Shown: in pieces, positions 46,471 to 58,751 of the stretch | Layout of the letters: each line of letters starts with the position of its first letter | Position numbering within the stretch: the first letter of the stretch is position 1 | Source: Lepus europaeus | Taxonomy: Eukaryota; Chordata; Mammalia; Lagomorpha; Leporidae | Direction: 5' to 3' | Assembly (NCBI RefSeq): GCF_033115175.1 | Contig: NC_084843.1 | Location: 51,252,474 to 51,316,473 of the forward strand | DNA: 64,000 nt | Made by a program: the position numbers and the translations under genes | The notes under the pieces: model-generated | The model's input: only the letters and a program-made list of their open reading frames with translations | Told to the model about the DNA's origin: nothing | Database searches by the model: none

Positions 46471-46599
46471 GATTTTTTTTTGTCTTTTTACTTTTTACAG
46501 CACCTTTTTCTAGGTTTCTGGTTGCAGTACCTTCTCAGTCCTCTCTTTAAAGACCAATCCTGTCATTGTATCTCTTTCGCTTCCTCTCCCTCCCCTTTT

Positions 46600-47211
46600 T
46601 AAAAATAATTTTTAAATTTATACAAGATGAAAAAAATTCATGTATTCCCTATATGCAGATTTAGGAGCATAGTGATAGTTCTCACTCTTCCCTCCCTCCC
46701 TTCCATGCTCCCTTCTTCCCCCTCCTTCCTTTCTTATTATTTCTATTTTTAAAAGGACATACTTTCAGCTTATTTTATGATCATCAGCTTAACCCTCCAC
46801 TAAGTAAAGAATTCAACAAATAGTAAAAAGAAAAAACACTGTTCTTCAACAGTAAGGACAAGGACTATAAACAATAGTCAATTCTCAAAATGTCAATTTC
46901 ACTCATACACGTTGCATTTTTTGTACTCTATTAGTTACAACAGATCAGTGAAAACACATGGTATTTGTCTTTTTGGGATTGGCTCATTTCACTAAGTGTA
47001 GTGGCTTCCAGCTGCATCCATTTTGTTTCAAAAGACTGGATTTCATTCTTTTTTATGGCTGAATAATACCCCATAGTATGTATATATCTGATTTTCTTTA
47101 TCCAGTCATCAGTTGATGGACATCTGGGTTGATTCCATATCTTAGCTATTTTTTATTTTTTTAAAGATTTATTTATTTATTTGAGAGTCAGAGTTACACA
47201 CAGTGAGAGGC

Positions 47212-47247
<36 letters not shown>

Positions 47248-47340
47248 CTTCCATCGGGTGGCTCACTCCCCAATTGGCTATAACGGCTGGAGCTGCGCTA
47301 TTGTGAATTGAGCTGCAATAAGTATGCACCCCTCTTCACC
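46600..47340 (-). mobile_element. L1 3' end with ORF2 C-terminus, interrupted by a CSINE piece
   Basis: Plus strand shows antisense L1: the 3'UTR with a CT-rich block (46685-46735), then 'gggattggctcatttcacta' and 'agtagttgatggacatctgg'-like ORF2 C-terminal landmarks (47105-47135). It resumes after the SINE as 'attgtgaattgagctgcaat'. No open frame. Resembles the copy at 60.64-63.25 kb more than the one at 20.2 kb, so both are from an older subfamily. Confidence 0.85.
47151..47296 (-). mobile_element. 5'-truncated CSINE inside L1
   Basis: 'taaagatttatttatttatt', a (GA)n run at about 47216-47246, 'ggtggctcactccccaattg' and a sudden stop at 'ggctggagctgcg'. A 6-bp repeat 'gctatt' (47145-47150 and 47297-47302) and continuous L1 on both sides define the insertion. 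Confidence 0.85.
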
Positions 47341-47650
47341 TCTATTTTATCTTTTGTACTTTTAACTATTGTCTTTGTTGTGCATGTTTCACTTTTTCTG
47401 GTACCATCATTGGTAACATTAAAAAATTGTCTGTAGTCCTGTGTATGTAGATGGGAATTGTTGAAGATCAAGAATCAATTATGGGAAAGAATGGGAACTC
47501 AAAATTATTGGGACTCTTACATGTCAGAAAGATGAGGAATTTGCACAGGGGTGCTAATTTTTACACTGACTGCCCTACTTCTTCACAGTTAATTTATTTA
47601 GCATGTCCAGAAGACAAGCCATCTATAACCCCAAGGATATTTCACTCTAT
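47341..47650. other. Unique sequence, no gene seen
   Basis: Nothing recognised. Confidence 0.5.
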
Positions 47651-47943
47651 TTTTAATGATGTATTTATTTATTTGAAGGTCAGAATTACAGATGGAGAAA
47701 AGGAGAGACAGAAAAAGATCTTTCATCAGCTGGGCCATTCCCCAAATAGCTGCAGTGCCCATAGCTGGGTCAGGAGCTTCATCTGGGTCTTCCACATGGG
47801 TACAGAGGCCCAAGCCCTTGGGCCATCTTCTGCCTATCCCAGACACATTAGCAGGGAGCTGGATGGAAAGTAGAGCAGCTGGAACTCGAAGTGGTGCTCA
47901 TATGGGACTGCAGATGTTGGCTTAATCTGCTACACCACTTTAG
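47651..47943 (-). mobile_element. CSINE, old type
   Basis: 'gtatttatttatttgaaggt', 'ctgggccattccccaaatag', 'cttccacatgggtacagagg' and head side 'cttaatctgctacaccactt'. Confidence 0.85.
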
Positions 47944-50096
47944 AGTGTTCTTCATGGAGATAGGTGAAAGGGTATTGACTGTTCCAGTTTATTAGTATTC
48001 TTGGTTTTGAGTTTCTCCATCTTTTTTTGAAGTTTTCAAACTTACCCGTTTTTGTTTATTGTAGGCATTTTATGAAATTCTTGCTTATGGATGGTTCCAT
48101 TCTCATTCTCTTTGCTACTGTGGGTTTATGTCTATCTGTTGCTTTAGTATCAGTGTGATGTATCTGAAAAGAGAGAGGAGATAAATGCTTGGTGCCATAC
48201 TGAGATGTAAGCCACCATTGTATTTTAAGAAATTTTCTGGGCTCTAAGTGTAGAAGGATTAAAGGCTACTGTAGGTTTCATGTAGCATCAGGCTTCCAAA
48301 TATTGCTCTAAAAGAGAAAGGAAGATGTAATTTCTGATGGAGTGAGAGAAGATACTTCTTGAGTTTGAAAACTAGAAGATTGTGATTTAGAAATTCACTG
48401 TCATGTATTCTCACAACTGATGACTAAGAAAGGCTGAAAGTGACAGTTGTGGTCAAAGTCAGCAATAGCTGACAATTTTTGATGTAGACTCCATAGCGAA
48501 AAATAGTCAGAGGTGAAGTGATGATTCAGGTGTTTCTAACAGGTCTAGAGACCAAGAGAATACACTAGTATTTACTGACAGATTTGAAATGCTATGAGAC
48601 ATCATAGTTGCTGAAGAAGAGAATTAAGGACCCAAAAAATAGGCCTGCTTGATACAGTGGATCTTCTGTTAGCCTGTTGAAAACTAAATAGTCTTATATT
48701 GAAATAAAATGGTTTCTTTCAGCTACTATTTCCTGCTGAAATTCACTGATGTACATTTTCTGACTGCGTATTTTGTGCCAGCACTATATTGCAGATACCT
48801 AATTATCTCATTACTCCAGATACATCACTGAGTATATACAATGATCAATATATATATAGAGAAATATCTAGTCATCAACACAAATGAAGCTTTGTCTAAA
48901 ATTTGTTCATGTGAAGTCTCAAATATACATAGAAAACTTCTACAGATTTTAAGCACTATATGGTTTTCAAAACGGGGGGAACATTTTAGCATTATAAGTT
49001 TTAGGAATTACAAGAATAAATTTTAAAATCTTATGTAAGTGCATGCTCATCTAAACAAATTATTCTTAAAACAATCTCTCCTTTTCATCTTTCGGGGTTG
49101 ACATTAGAATTAAAAGCAGTTTTCACAGGATGTGTATTCATCATATGATCCCAGTCAAGGCTTTGGAAAAAGTGAAAAACCACACCCAGATGAGTTTAGA
49201 TTTAGAATTACCTTGAAACCCTATTAAATAGATATAACCTTGCTTGTTTTTCAAAGAAAGCAACAGAAGCCAAGAGAAATCCAGTGCTTGGCCACAGAAT
49301 CAATGCTAGTTCAGGGATGGAGCCTAGCTTTTCTCTCTGTGATGGCAGGATTCTCCAGACAAAAGGAACCATTTGCCACCTTGAGAGGTCTTTTGGTTTA
49401 TTTAACAAAAGAACGATAAGAAAACAATCATATTTTTATAACTAACCCTCCAAAGGTATTTTTTATACCTGAACGATTGAATAATTCACTTCAATATCAG
49501 CTTCCCTTTATTTCGAGCCCATGCTACCTGAGAAAGACAGGCCAGTGAAGTACTTGTGGTGTTCAGAAAAGATTTTTATCAAAATATTGAGTTATTATTG
49601 CTGTGAAACTTGCCTGTCAGCATGATATTTTAAAAGCCATCTAATTTGAGCAGAAGCATAGGCAGAGTGTAATTAGTCACTATCAGTTCAGTTGAAAGGT
49701 GGCCATATCCTTTTGAGATTTGAGTCTGAAAACGCCAAAGCGTGAGCTGTCACAGCACATCATTGGACTGCTGCGGAGATGTTCGTTATTTTCATGTCTC
49801 TGAGCATCACTCTATTTCTCTGATCCAGGTATGGGTTTCCTTTTTTTCTGCCCATTCTTGACAATGTGAGGTCTTTGGATGCCAATCAGGCAGAATAGCC
49901 CAGTTCTGTCTCAGCAATGCTCAAGTCTCCTGTTAACACTATTGAGACTCATGCTGTATCTCCATAATGCCCATGTTGTCCTGAGTCTCTTTGACCAAAA
50001 TACTTTGCAACATGTTCCTTGTGCTGGGATTCCTGAAAGCATCTCCCCATTAAGGCACACCAACCTCTCTCACTCATTGGTTTTAAGCTATAACTT
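47944..50096. other. Unique stretch, candidate conserved noncoding DNA in its last part
   Basis: 2.15 kb without recognised repeats. The part at about 49450-49830 contains several CpGs and mixed composition in an otherwise AT-rich setting. No exon supported. Confidence 0.4.
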
Positions 50097-51301
50097 AACA
50101 TAAAATCATTTCTTCTTTTTTTAATTTTTTATTTCATAAATGTGAATTTACAAAGTGCAACTTTTGTATTGTTGTGGCTTCCCCCCCAACCTCCCTCCCT
50201 CCCATGGCCCTCCCCTTTCCCTCTCCCATCCCGCCCTTTATCGAGTTTCATTTTCAATTACCTTCATATACTGAAGATCAACTTAGTATATACTAAGCAA
50301 GGATTTCAACAGGCTGCACTCACACAACCGCACAAGGTATAGGGTATTGTTGACTAGTAGTGTTTTTTTTTTTTTTTTTTTTTTTTTGCCAGTCTGAGTG
50401 GATAGTGAGAGAGAGAGAGAGACAGAGAGAAAGGTCTTCCTTTTTGCCATTGGTTCACCCTCCAATAGCCGCTGCAGCCGGCGCATCTCACTGATCCGAA
50501 GCCAGGAGCCAGGTGCTTCTCCTGGTCTCCCATGCGGGTGCAGGGCCCAAGGACTTGGGCCATCCTCCACTGCCTTCCCAGGCCATAGCAGAGAGCTGGC
50601 CTGGAAGAGGGGCAACCGGGATAGAATCTGGCGCCCCAACCGGGACTAGAACCCGGTGTGCCGGCGCCGCAAGGCGGAGGATTAGCCTGTTAAGCCACGG
50701 CGCCGGCCAGACTAGTAGTGTTTTTAAGTTTCATAGTAAAACACATTAAGGACAGAGATCCTACGTGGGGAGCATGTATCCAGTGACTCCCGTTGTTGAT
50801 TTAACAATTGGCACTCTTATTTATGACGTCAGCAATCACCCGAGACTCTTGCTATGAGCTGTCTTGGCTATGGAAGTCCCTTGAGTTCACTGACTCTGAA
50901 CTTGTTTAGTCAAGGCCGTGTCACAGTGGAGGTTCCTTCCTCCCTTCAGAGAAAGGCACCTCTCTCCTTGATGGCCTGTTCCTTCTGCTGGGGTCTTGTT
51001 CACCAGGATCTTTCATTTAGATTGTTTTTTGCCACCGTGTCATGGCTTTCCATGCCTGTGAGACTCCCATGGACCTTTTAGCCAGATCCGAATGTCCCAA
51101 GGGTTGATTCTGAGGCAGGAGTGCTGTTTTGGGCGTTTGCCATTCTATGAGTCTGCTGTGTGTCCTGCTTCCCCCGCAGGATCATTCTCTCCCTTTTAAT
51201 TCTGTCCTTCATTATTTGCTTACACTGGTCTATTTGTGAAATCTCTTCAACACATACCCTATCTTTTTGATCGGTTGTTTAACATAAAATTATTTCTTCT
51301 T
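50097..51301 (-). mobile_element. L1 3'UTR insertion, strongly 5'-truncated, 21-bp duplication
   Basis: Direct repeats 'aacataaaatcatttcttct' (50097-50116, plus one t) and 'aacataaaattatttcttct' (51281-51300, plus one t) differ at one base. Inside is only L1 3'UTR on the minus strand: the CT-rich block near 50180-50235, 'tatactgaagatcaacttag' and 'tgacgtcagcaatcacccga', up to 'cattctctcccttttaattc'. No coding sequence. It hosts a young CSINE. Confidence 0.93.
50368..50709 (-). mobile_element. CSINE, young type, perfect 16-bp duplication, nested in L1
   Basis: A T-run of 25 (50363-50387, partly the duplication), 'ccattggttcaccctccaat' and head side 'taagccacggcgccggcc'. Direct repeats 'gactagtagtgttttt' at 50352-50367 and 50710-50725 are identical. 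Confidence 0.97.
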
Positions 51302-52145
51302 AAAATCCTATACTTTCAACAGCATTCCTCTTGTCATTCAATTTTGGCCCCTGGAAGGTCAGCTCCTGATGTTGAAAGAAAATTTCTTAGATTTAGATTA
51401 AATAGATATGGTTTTATGTAACTAACAATTGAAATCAATTAGGATGAAGTGCCTTAAGTTGTTCTTGACACAAAATTAAGCCCTCAATAAATGTTAGTTT
51501 GTCTATCTTCTACTAAGTTCAGATGCTGTGCTAGGTGTGTATGTGTGTGTGTTTGTGATGTTGCTGTTGTTACTGCTTTGTTTTTCTTTAAACATGCTCA
51601 GAAATCATTGAATTCTCTAAGGATGTATTGCTTGCCTAGATTTCTGACTAGATTAAGCTATTTGTATGTATCTATAAATATCTATGGATATGAAGATATA
51701 TGAGTCTACATATATGTACGTCTATCTATGTATTTATAGGTAGCTGGATATATACCTTCTAGATATGTATGTAATACATAGATATCTATGCCATCCATTT
51801 GCATAGATATGTTTGCAAGTACAATTTTGTACTGGACTTCTGAATAGTAGTTGGAAATGATTTGAGTCCCAGATTCCTCTTCACTAAGGTGTTGGTTACA
51901 ATTAAGTCAAGAGCCCCTCTGCTGGTACAGTCTGTGTTCCCTTCAGAAAATGGCCTGACCTGGTATTTTTGCTACAATTAATTACAAAATGTTGTTATAT
52001 TTTCCATATGTGTATGATCTTTGCATAGTGTATTTTTTCCTATCTACAGATTAATAATTGATTTATGGTATTTATAATAGCACATATAAAATAAAGGTGA
52101 TGGATTGTATTAAATGAATTATCACATATAATACCTGAAGGGAGT
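51302..52145. other. Unique sequence with a degenerate GATA-like tract
   Basis: 51655-51805 is rich in 'tatctat', 'gatatgaagatata' and 'tagatatgtatg' words, a decayed tetranucleotide array. A short (TG)n is at about 51535-51551. No gene seen. Confidence 0.55.
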
Positions 52146-52300
52146 GCTGGGTATATTATAAGAATCATTTCAGCATTAAGATTCTGACTGCTTGCATTCT
52201 GATTCCAACTTAGCTACTTCCTACCTCTTCCATCTGTGACAATAAAAGTAGCTCATTGGATATTATGAGGTTAAATGCATTAAATTATTCTAATGATTTG
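52146..52300 (+). mobile_element. MIR-like SINE relic
   Basis: 'ttccaacttagctacttcct' followed by 'atctgtgacaataaaagtag' and 'gaggttaaatgcattaaatt' is weakly MIR-like. Confidence 0.45.
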
Positions 52301-52639
52301 AGTATCACCCCTAGAAATGTTGATATTTAGCTGTATTTTATCAATACATTAGAATTACTGTTCTTTTTAAAATGTATATAAAGAAAACAGATTTCACATA
52401 TATACCTTAAAACTTTGCATTTAGCTGTAGAGTCTAAGTAGGAGTCTTTTCCCTGATTATCCAGGCTCTCCTGTGAAAGGTAATCAATCCAAGAATCTAC
52501 AATCAACTTATATTTGACAAAGGAGTTAAAATAAATCCCTGGAGCAAGGACAGTCTCTTCAACAAATGGTGCTGGGAAAACTGGATTTCCACATGCAGAA
52601 GTATGAAGCAAGACCCCTACCTTACAAAAAAATCCACTC

Positions 52640-53545
52640 AAAATGGATTAAGACTTAAATCTACGACTTGACACCATCAAATTGTTAGAGAATGTTGGGG
52701 AAACCCTGCAAGATACTGGCATAGGCCAAGACTTCTTGGAAAAGACCCCAGAATCACAGGCAATCAAAGCCAAAAGTAGCAAGTAGGATTGTATCAAATT
52801 GAAGTACTTCTGTTCTGCAAAAGAAACAAACAGCAAAGTGAAGAGAAAACTGACAGAATGGGAGAAATTATTTGCAAACTAGTCAACTGATAAAGGATTA
52901 ATAACCAGTATATATAAAGAGATCAAGAAACTCAACAATAACAACAGTCCAGTGGAGAAATGGGCAAAGGACTTAAACAGATATTTTTCAAAAGAGGAAA
53001 TCCAAATGGCCAACAGACACATGAAAAAATGCTCAGGATCACTAGCTGTCAGGGAAATGCAAATCAAAACCACAATGAGCTTTCAACTCACCCCCATTCG
53101 AATGTCTTTCATACAGAAATCAACAAACAACAAATGCTGGCGAGGATGTGGGGATAAAGGCACCCTAATCCACTGTTGATGGGAGGGTAAACTGGTAAAA
53201 AACCACTAGGGAAGACAGTGTCTGAATATATACCTACCATATGATCCAGCCACCCCACTCCTGGGAATTTACCCAAGGGAAATGAAATCAGCATATGAAA
53301 GAGTTATCTACACCCCCATGTTTATTGCAGCTCCATTCACAATAGCTAAGATATGGAATCAATCCAAATGCCCAACAGCTAAAGACTGGATAAAGAAAAT
53401 ATGGGATATGTACACTATGGAATACCACACAATGGTAAAAAAAAAATGAAATCCAGCCATTTACAACAAAATGGATGAATCTGGAAAACCTCATACTTAG
53501 TGAAATAAGCTAGTCCCAAAGGGGCAAATACAACATGATCTCCCT
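52640..53545 (+). pseudogene. L1 ORF2 C-terminus, degraded
   Basis: The best preserved piece is the frame 52952-53179 ('[20 protein letters not shown]' and '[17 protein letters not shown]'), which holds C-x3-C and the following H-C of the cysteine-rich motif before a stop. Other frames carry the flanking pieces. In-frame stops and a deletion at about 53205-53225 make it non-functional. Confidence 0.85.
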
Positions 53546-53707
53546 GGACTGTGATAACTAACAGAACTCTTAAAAGGCAATCTGTAGAAGTGAAATTGAC
53601 ACTTTGAGAAGCAATGACTTTAACAGCCCTTGTCTTGGCTGTTGAGGAACAGTTTTTTTATACTACTTGATGAATTCTTTAATTAGCATATGTATATATT
53701 AATTAAA

Positions 53708-53713
53708 CATATA

Positions 53714-53750
<37 letters not shown>
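53708..53750. repeat. (TG)n(TA)n microsatellite in the L1 3'UTR
   Basis: 'tatatgtgtgtgtgtgtata' followed by about ten TA units. Confidence 0.9.
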
Positions 53751-54950
53751 AGTCTACTGAAAATAGACCTCAGTAAAAAATAAGAGTGGGAATAAGAGAG
53801 GGAGGAGGAAGTGGGGTTGGGAATATGGGTGGGAGGATGGGCACAGTGAGAAGAATCACCATGTTCCTGAAGTTGTAACTATGAAGCGTAAGAAGTTTGT
53901 AACTGTAAAGCTGTATATTTCTGCTATATTTCTACAGACTTACTTCTAAGGGTACAATTTAAAAACTTGCATTGGGACCCTAAATCCCCTTAAGCTGGGT
54001 GTTAAAAATACAATCTTAAGTGTTAAACTTATCATATGGATAAGATTAAGTCTCTGGTAATAATAGAATTAAAAAAGAGTGAATGCTCCAACATGGGAAG
54101 CAGTTCACACAACAGAGTCACAGAATGAAATTGCTTTAAACAGCACTCTGACCTCAGAATCAGCCCTTAAGGATTCTGGTCTGGCTGAAAAACCCACAAG
54201 AGCATTTCAGGCGTGAAAAGGCAAGACACTGTGGTAAAAAATGTCCTACATGGAAGATCTCTGTAGGTGAGACCCGAGTGGAAAGAAATGGTCATCAAAG
54301 AAGGATGTACTTTTCTCTGAAGAGAGGAGAGAACTTCCACTTTACTTATGGCCTTGTGTAAATGCTGACAGAGTTTGTGGATTCAAAAGGCTTCCATAGC
54401 CTAGGCAGCTCATATCAAGAGCTTCGAGTGGTCACTGACGTGATACATAAGCGTGTGAATTGCTAAATTAATAACAAGAGTCACTGCACTTTCTTCCCAT
54501 GGAGGAACTCTGTCCTCAAAGAGTTGTGATATAACTATGTCTAAGTGCTCCCAAAAGATGTATCATTCTTGGGTGCTTCGTTAAAGTTAATTAAGTTTCT
54601 AAAAAAAAAAAGGAGTGAAATTAACTTAAGATGTGGTGACTCTGAACTCTGTCTTGTCTCTGCTGTTGAGGAAGAGTTTTCTTTGCTGTTGTTGTTTTGT
54701 TTTTTGGGTTTTTTTTTTTCACCATGCAAATTGTTGAACACTTTACTTAGTATAGAGTTGGTCTTGTGTATAAAGTTAATCGAAAATGGATCTTAGTGGA
54801 GAATGTGACTGAGAATGGGTGAAGGAGGAAGAGGAGGGATGAGAGGGCAGATATAGTGGGAAGAATCCCTATATTCCTAAAGTTGTACTTATGAAATGCA
54901 TGAAGTCTGTATTCATTAAATAAAAGACTTATTTGAGGGGGGGAAATGAA

Positions 54951-55520
54951 TTAAAAAAATTTAAAAAAAGGAAAGAAAAGTACTCTTGCTTGACTTGGGT
55001 TGGCTCAGCACGTATTTCCAGTCTACACATTCTTTTGTTTGCTTGGCTGTGCATGTTTCCTGTTATAAACTGTCTCTTTGTATTCCATTCTAATATGCAA
55101 ATTCCATGGATGCCTTTTTTTGTTTTCTTTTCTCCTCCCTCCCTCCCTTCTTTCTCTCCTCATGTCCTCATCCTCCTTTTCTTCTCCTTTTTTTTACTTT
55201 CCCAATTTCCCATACCTGTCTTTACACAGAAAAGTTCACTTTCCCCAATATCTCAAAATCAAGTCTACTCATATACTTCCATTCATGCCACTGGATCCCC
55301 AGACTCTGGCCTAAGGGGAGTACTAAATGCCTTGTTAGCTCTGATGGGAAGCAGAGAAGGGGGTGGAGGGCTACTGGATGACATACCTTATAAGATGCTG
55401 GTTACTGGTATTGCTCAACTGTGGAGATCATCTCTCTAACTTCTGTGGTTTTTATCTTTTTTCTTAGCTTGACTTTTTTTCCCTGCTCTGATTAACATTC
55501 TTTACAGCTTGTTGCTATTC
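54951..55520. other. Unique sequence with a pyrimidine-rich stretch
   Basis: CT-rich 55128-55205. The 168-codon ORF (54933-55439) crosses the L1 tail and this low-complexity stretch and is not a gene. Confidence 0.55.
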
Positions 55521-55535
55521 AAGGAAGAGTGTTTT

Positions 55536-55873
55536 TTTGTTTTTTTTTTTTTTTTTTGGACAGGCAGAGTGGGTAGTGAGAGAGAGACAGAGAGAAAGGT
55601 CTTCCTTTTGCCTTTGGTTCACCCTCCAATGGCTGCTGGGGCTGGCGCACCACGCTGATCTGAAGGCAGGAGCCAGGTGCTTATTCTGGTCTCCCATGCG
55701 GGTGCAGGGCCCAAGCACTTGGGCCATCCGCCACTGCACTCCCGGGCCACAGCAGAGAGCTGGTCTGGAAGAGGAGCAACCAGGACAGAATCCGGCGCCC
55801 CGACCGGGACTAGAACCCGGTGTGCTGGCGCCGCTAGGCGGAGGATTAGCCTATTGAGCCAAGGCGCTGGCCG
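55536..55873 (-). mobile_element. CSINE, young type
   Basis: T-run, 'gacaggcagagtgggtagtg', 'ggttcaccctccaatggctg' and head side 'gagccaaggcgctggcc'. Direct repeats 'gaagagtgtttt' (55524-55535) and 'ggagagtgtttt' (55874-55885). Confidence 0.95.
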
Positions 55874-55885
55874 GGAGAGTGTTTT

Positions 55886-58092
55886 AAAACTATTTTGCAG
55901 GAAGACTTTATTCCTGGAGCCCAAGCTGAGTGACTTTCCCCTTGACAGTGTAAGAAAACTTCCTGTGTAACCCTGTGAACTGGAATCACTCCTAGGTCAT
56001 CTCATGATAATGTTACCAAGTATTGTTACAATCAATCCTCACAGCACACACACAAAATATTATTACTACTTAACAGGCAAAGGAACGGAAACTTAGATTA
56101 GCGAGTCTCTGTGACTATCACTGTGTTGTAGCTGCATGAAGACACTTCCTAGTTCTTCCTTACCAGTGTCTGAGCCAAAAGAAATATCTCTCACCATGAT
56201 CCCTTACAATCCAAGTCAGTGATCAAAATGCTCACCCTTGGCTTCTGGGAGAATGACCTTAGAATCAGAAACTTAGGAAGTGGCTCAGGACACAATCATT
56301 TGAAAAATTTCACTTCTTAAGAGTTGCTAACTCAAATGATATTAATATCTGTGATGTTCTCACAGTGATAGGAGTGTTGGAAAACAAATGAAAGGTGTGT
56401 TTTTCTTTTTTTCTTTTTTCTTTTTTTTGCTTTCCAGAGAGCAACCAGGATAAAAATCTAAGAAGCGAGACATTTCTTATTCTCAGGAGGAAATTAACAG
56501 TTTCTTGTTTTTGAAAATCTAAACTGATTAGAGAATGGATTGCATGTAAAGGAATAGGCCTCAGAGGCATAGAGGAAGGAGTGGGATTTGACCTTGCAAG
56601 GAGACTTGGATTTTTTTCACTCCCACTCCAAGATGGCTGAATCTCAGTGGAGATACCAGCACAAATATCAGAAAATCTCTGTTACATCTCAGGTTGACCG
56701 AAAGTCCTGGCTTAAGCTTGGCAAGAAGTAGGAGAAACACCTACTTTCCGATGACCTGGGATGTGTGTATATTGGATAACAAGCATATTTTAAATAGCCA
56801 TGATGGTTGGAAGACAAGAGGCCTCTTTTCAAAATTTTTAGTATTGGATTTAGCCTATGGGTCCATCAAATAATTCCCCAGAGCAAAGAATGACCCCTAA
56901 TTAATTCTAAGTTTTAGTTTAAAAACACTTGGTTTAGTAAGGACCTCAGCACCAGAGTAAATTTGATTTTGATAAATAAAGTAAGATGATATGTCTTGCT
57001 TGTGAGTGTCACACATATTCATATCCATTTGATATCTAACAATAAAACTTGGCCACTATAACTTAATTTTAATATTTTGTAGAGACATAAACTTATTTCT
57101 GAGATTGAGGGCTGAAGGACTGGAAAATGAAGAAAGAATAGAGGAGTTGTAAAGGACAGAAAAGGGAGGGAAGAGGGATTGCATTTAAAACAAACTGCTA
57201 AGGTCGTAAGAAAAGGCATGGCTACAGACTAAGTTGTGTTTATGTAGTGGGGTTATTGTGTGCAATATGTATTTGGGCGTGGCTAGATGTGTTTACAATG
57301 GGTGGGAGAAGAAGTGGGACAGGTTATAGGCATTTTCTAGGTCTGAAAGTGACCAAGAATTTCAGTGGTTGCTGTGGACACTTCTCTGAGTTGTTTTGGA
57401 CCAACCTAGTTCCTTTCCCTTTCTCACTTGCAGTTCTTAAGAATAATTGTAGAATTTGATGAGAATGCAACATCCCCAGATTAAAAAAAAGACCTGACTG
57501 GAACATCTGGGGCTCTGCTCCTGTTTCTCCTAGAACAGACTATCAACAGTAATTTATCCAGTGTGTCATGTGACCCTTAGGCATAAAACCAAGGGTGGGT
57601 TGCTTTTCAGGGTCCTCAGATGTAACATAGGGCACACACAGATGAGATTGCATCTGCCCCAGGAAGCTTTTCTTAACCTGGGGGAATTGACTTGACTTGA
57701 ATTCCTGGCTGCTTTTGTCTCTTCCTGCCTTTTGTGCCTTCTTGACTAATAAAGTTGCCTCACTCAAGTTGTTATGTCTCATCATATTCATGCTACTAGT
57801 AGAAATTGCAGTTCAAGATGCAGTGATCTGAAGTGATAACCAGTGCACAGGAACTCTGCTTTGGAGTTGTTCAGGGCCAGGCTTTCCAGGTTGTTCATGA
57901 TCTTGCTATTTGAGAGACAGGTATGCATGCCCATGACAGGTGTGGGTACTCATTGGCCAAAAGCACAGTGCTGCAGTTTCATTAGTACCTCTTCTTGAAA
58001 AAAAAAAAAAGGTGGGGGTAAAAGAGAATATCATATTGAGAAGTTAAGTAGATAGTTTTGATGTCTGCTTGATTGACCCCATCTTCTTTTAG
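55886..58092. other. Mostly unique sequence, possible MIR remnant
   Basis: A weak antisense MIR-like stretch is at about 56030-56150 ('ttaacaggcaaaggaacgga' followed by 'aacttagatta'). A (TTCTTTT)-like tract is at 56400-56428. No gene supported. Confidence 0.45.
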
Positions 58093-58103
58093 AACTACCT
58101 TCA

Positions 58104-58444
58104 GCCGGCGCCGTGGCTTAACAGGCTAATCCTCCGCCTTGCGGCACCGGCACACCGGGTTCTAGTCCCGGTTGGGGCGCCGGATTCTATCCCGGTTGCC
58201 CCTCTTCCAGGCCAGCTCTCTGCTATGGCCCGGGAAGGCAGTGGAGGATGGCCCAAGTCCTTGGGCCCTGCACCTGCATGGGAGACCAGGAGAAGCACCT
58301 GGCTCCTGGCTTCAGATCAGCGCAATGCACTGGCCACAGCGGCCATTGGAGGGTGAACCAATGGCAAAAAGGAAGACCTTTCTCCCTGTCTCTCTCTCTC
58401 ACTATCCAGTCTGCCTGTCAAAAAAAAAAAACAAAAAAAAACAA
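58104..58444 (+). mobile_element. CSINE, young type, perfect 11-bp duplication
   Basis: Head 'gccggcgccgtggcttaaca', tail 'ctgcctgtcaaaaaaaaaaa'. Direct repeats 'aactaccttca' at 58093-58103 and 58445-58455 are identical. Confidence 0.97.
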
Positions 58445-58455
58445 AACTACCTTCA

Positions 58456-58750
58456 ATCACATCCCATGCTGAAGGGATGAGTTTGAGTAATTGTGAACCT
58501 CATGCTACTATTGCTTTTCCTGTTTCCTCTCCCCTGCCGCAACCTACCAGACCAGAAATAAAACCAATCTGCCAGATACAGTCATAGTTTCTGAATTGTG
58601 AGTCTGATGTTAAAGTCTCTCAGTCTGTACTTAGGGGGTGATGTATATTTGAATGTAGAAACTGCACAGCAATAAGGCTTGGTAAGGGTTCATTTTCAGC
58701 GATGTGGTTGCCTGATTAAAATTTGAGAACACAAGCCTTCACGAAAGACA
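58456..58750. other. Unique sequence, no gene seen
   Basis: Nothing recognised. Confidence 0.5.
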
Positions 58751-58751
58751 C

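Larger units (their letters stand above)
52478..54950 (+). mobile_element. L1 relic, ORF2 part plus long 3'UTR
   Basis: Sense ORF2 landmarks run from 'caacttatatttgacaaagg' and 'gtgctgggaaaactggattt' through 'gccaacagacacatgaaaaa' to 'ggggcaaatacaacatgatc' (about 53540). A long 3'UTR follows to 'cattaaataaaagacttatt' near 54935. The purine-rich 3'UTR stretch occurs twice (about 53780-53880 and 54805-54905), separated by the 'ccaacatgggaagcagttca' region. No A-tail-adjacent duplication is clear. Confidence 0.88.

Noticed and set aside
54933-55439. 168-codon ORF as a gene
   Set aside because: It starts in an L1 tail and crosses a CT-rich low-complexity stretch. No domain is present.
56625-56645. 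'ccaagatggctgaat' as an L1 5'UTR YY1-type site
   Set aside because: The motif resembles the start of some L1 5'UTRs, but no further L1 sequence follows.
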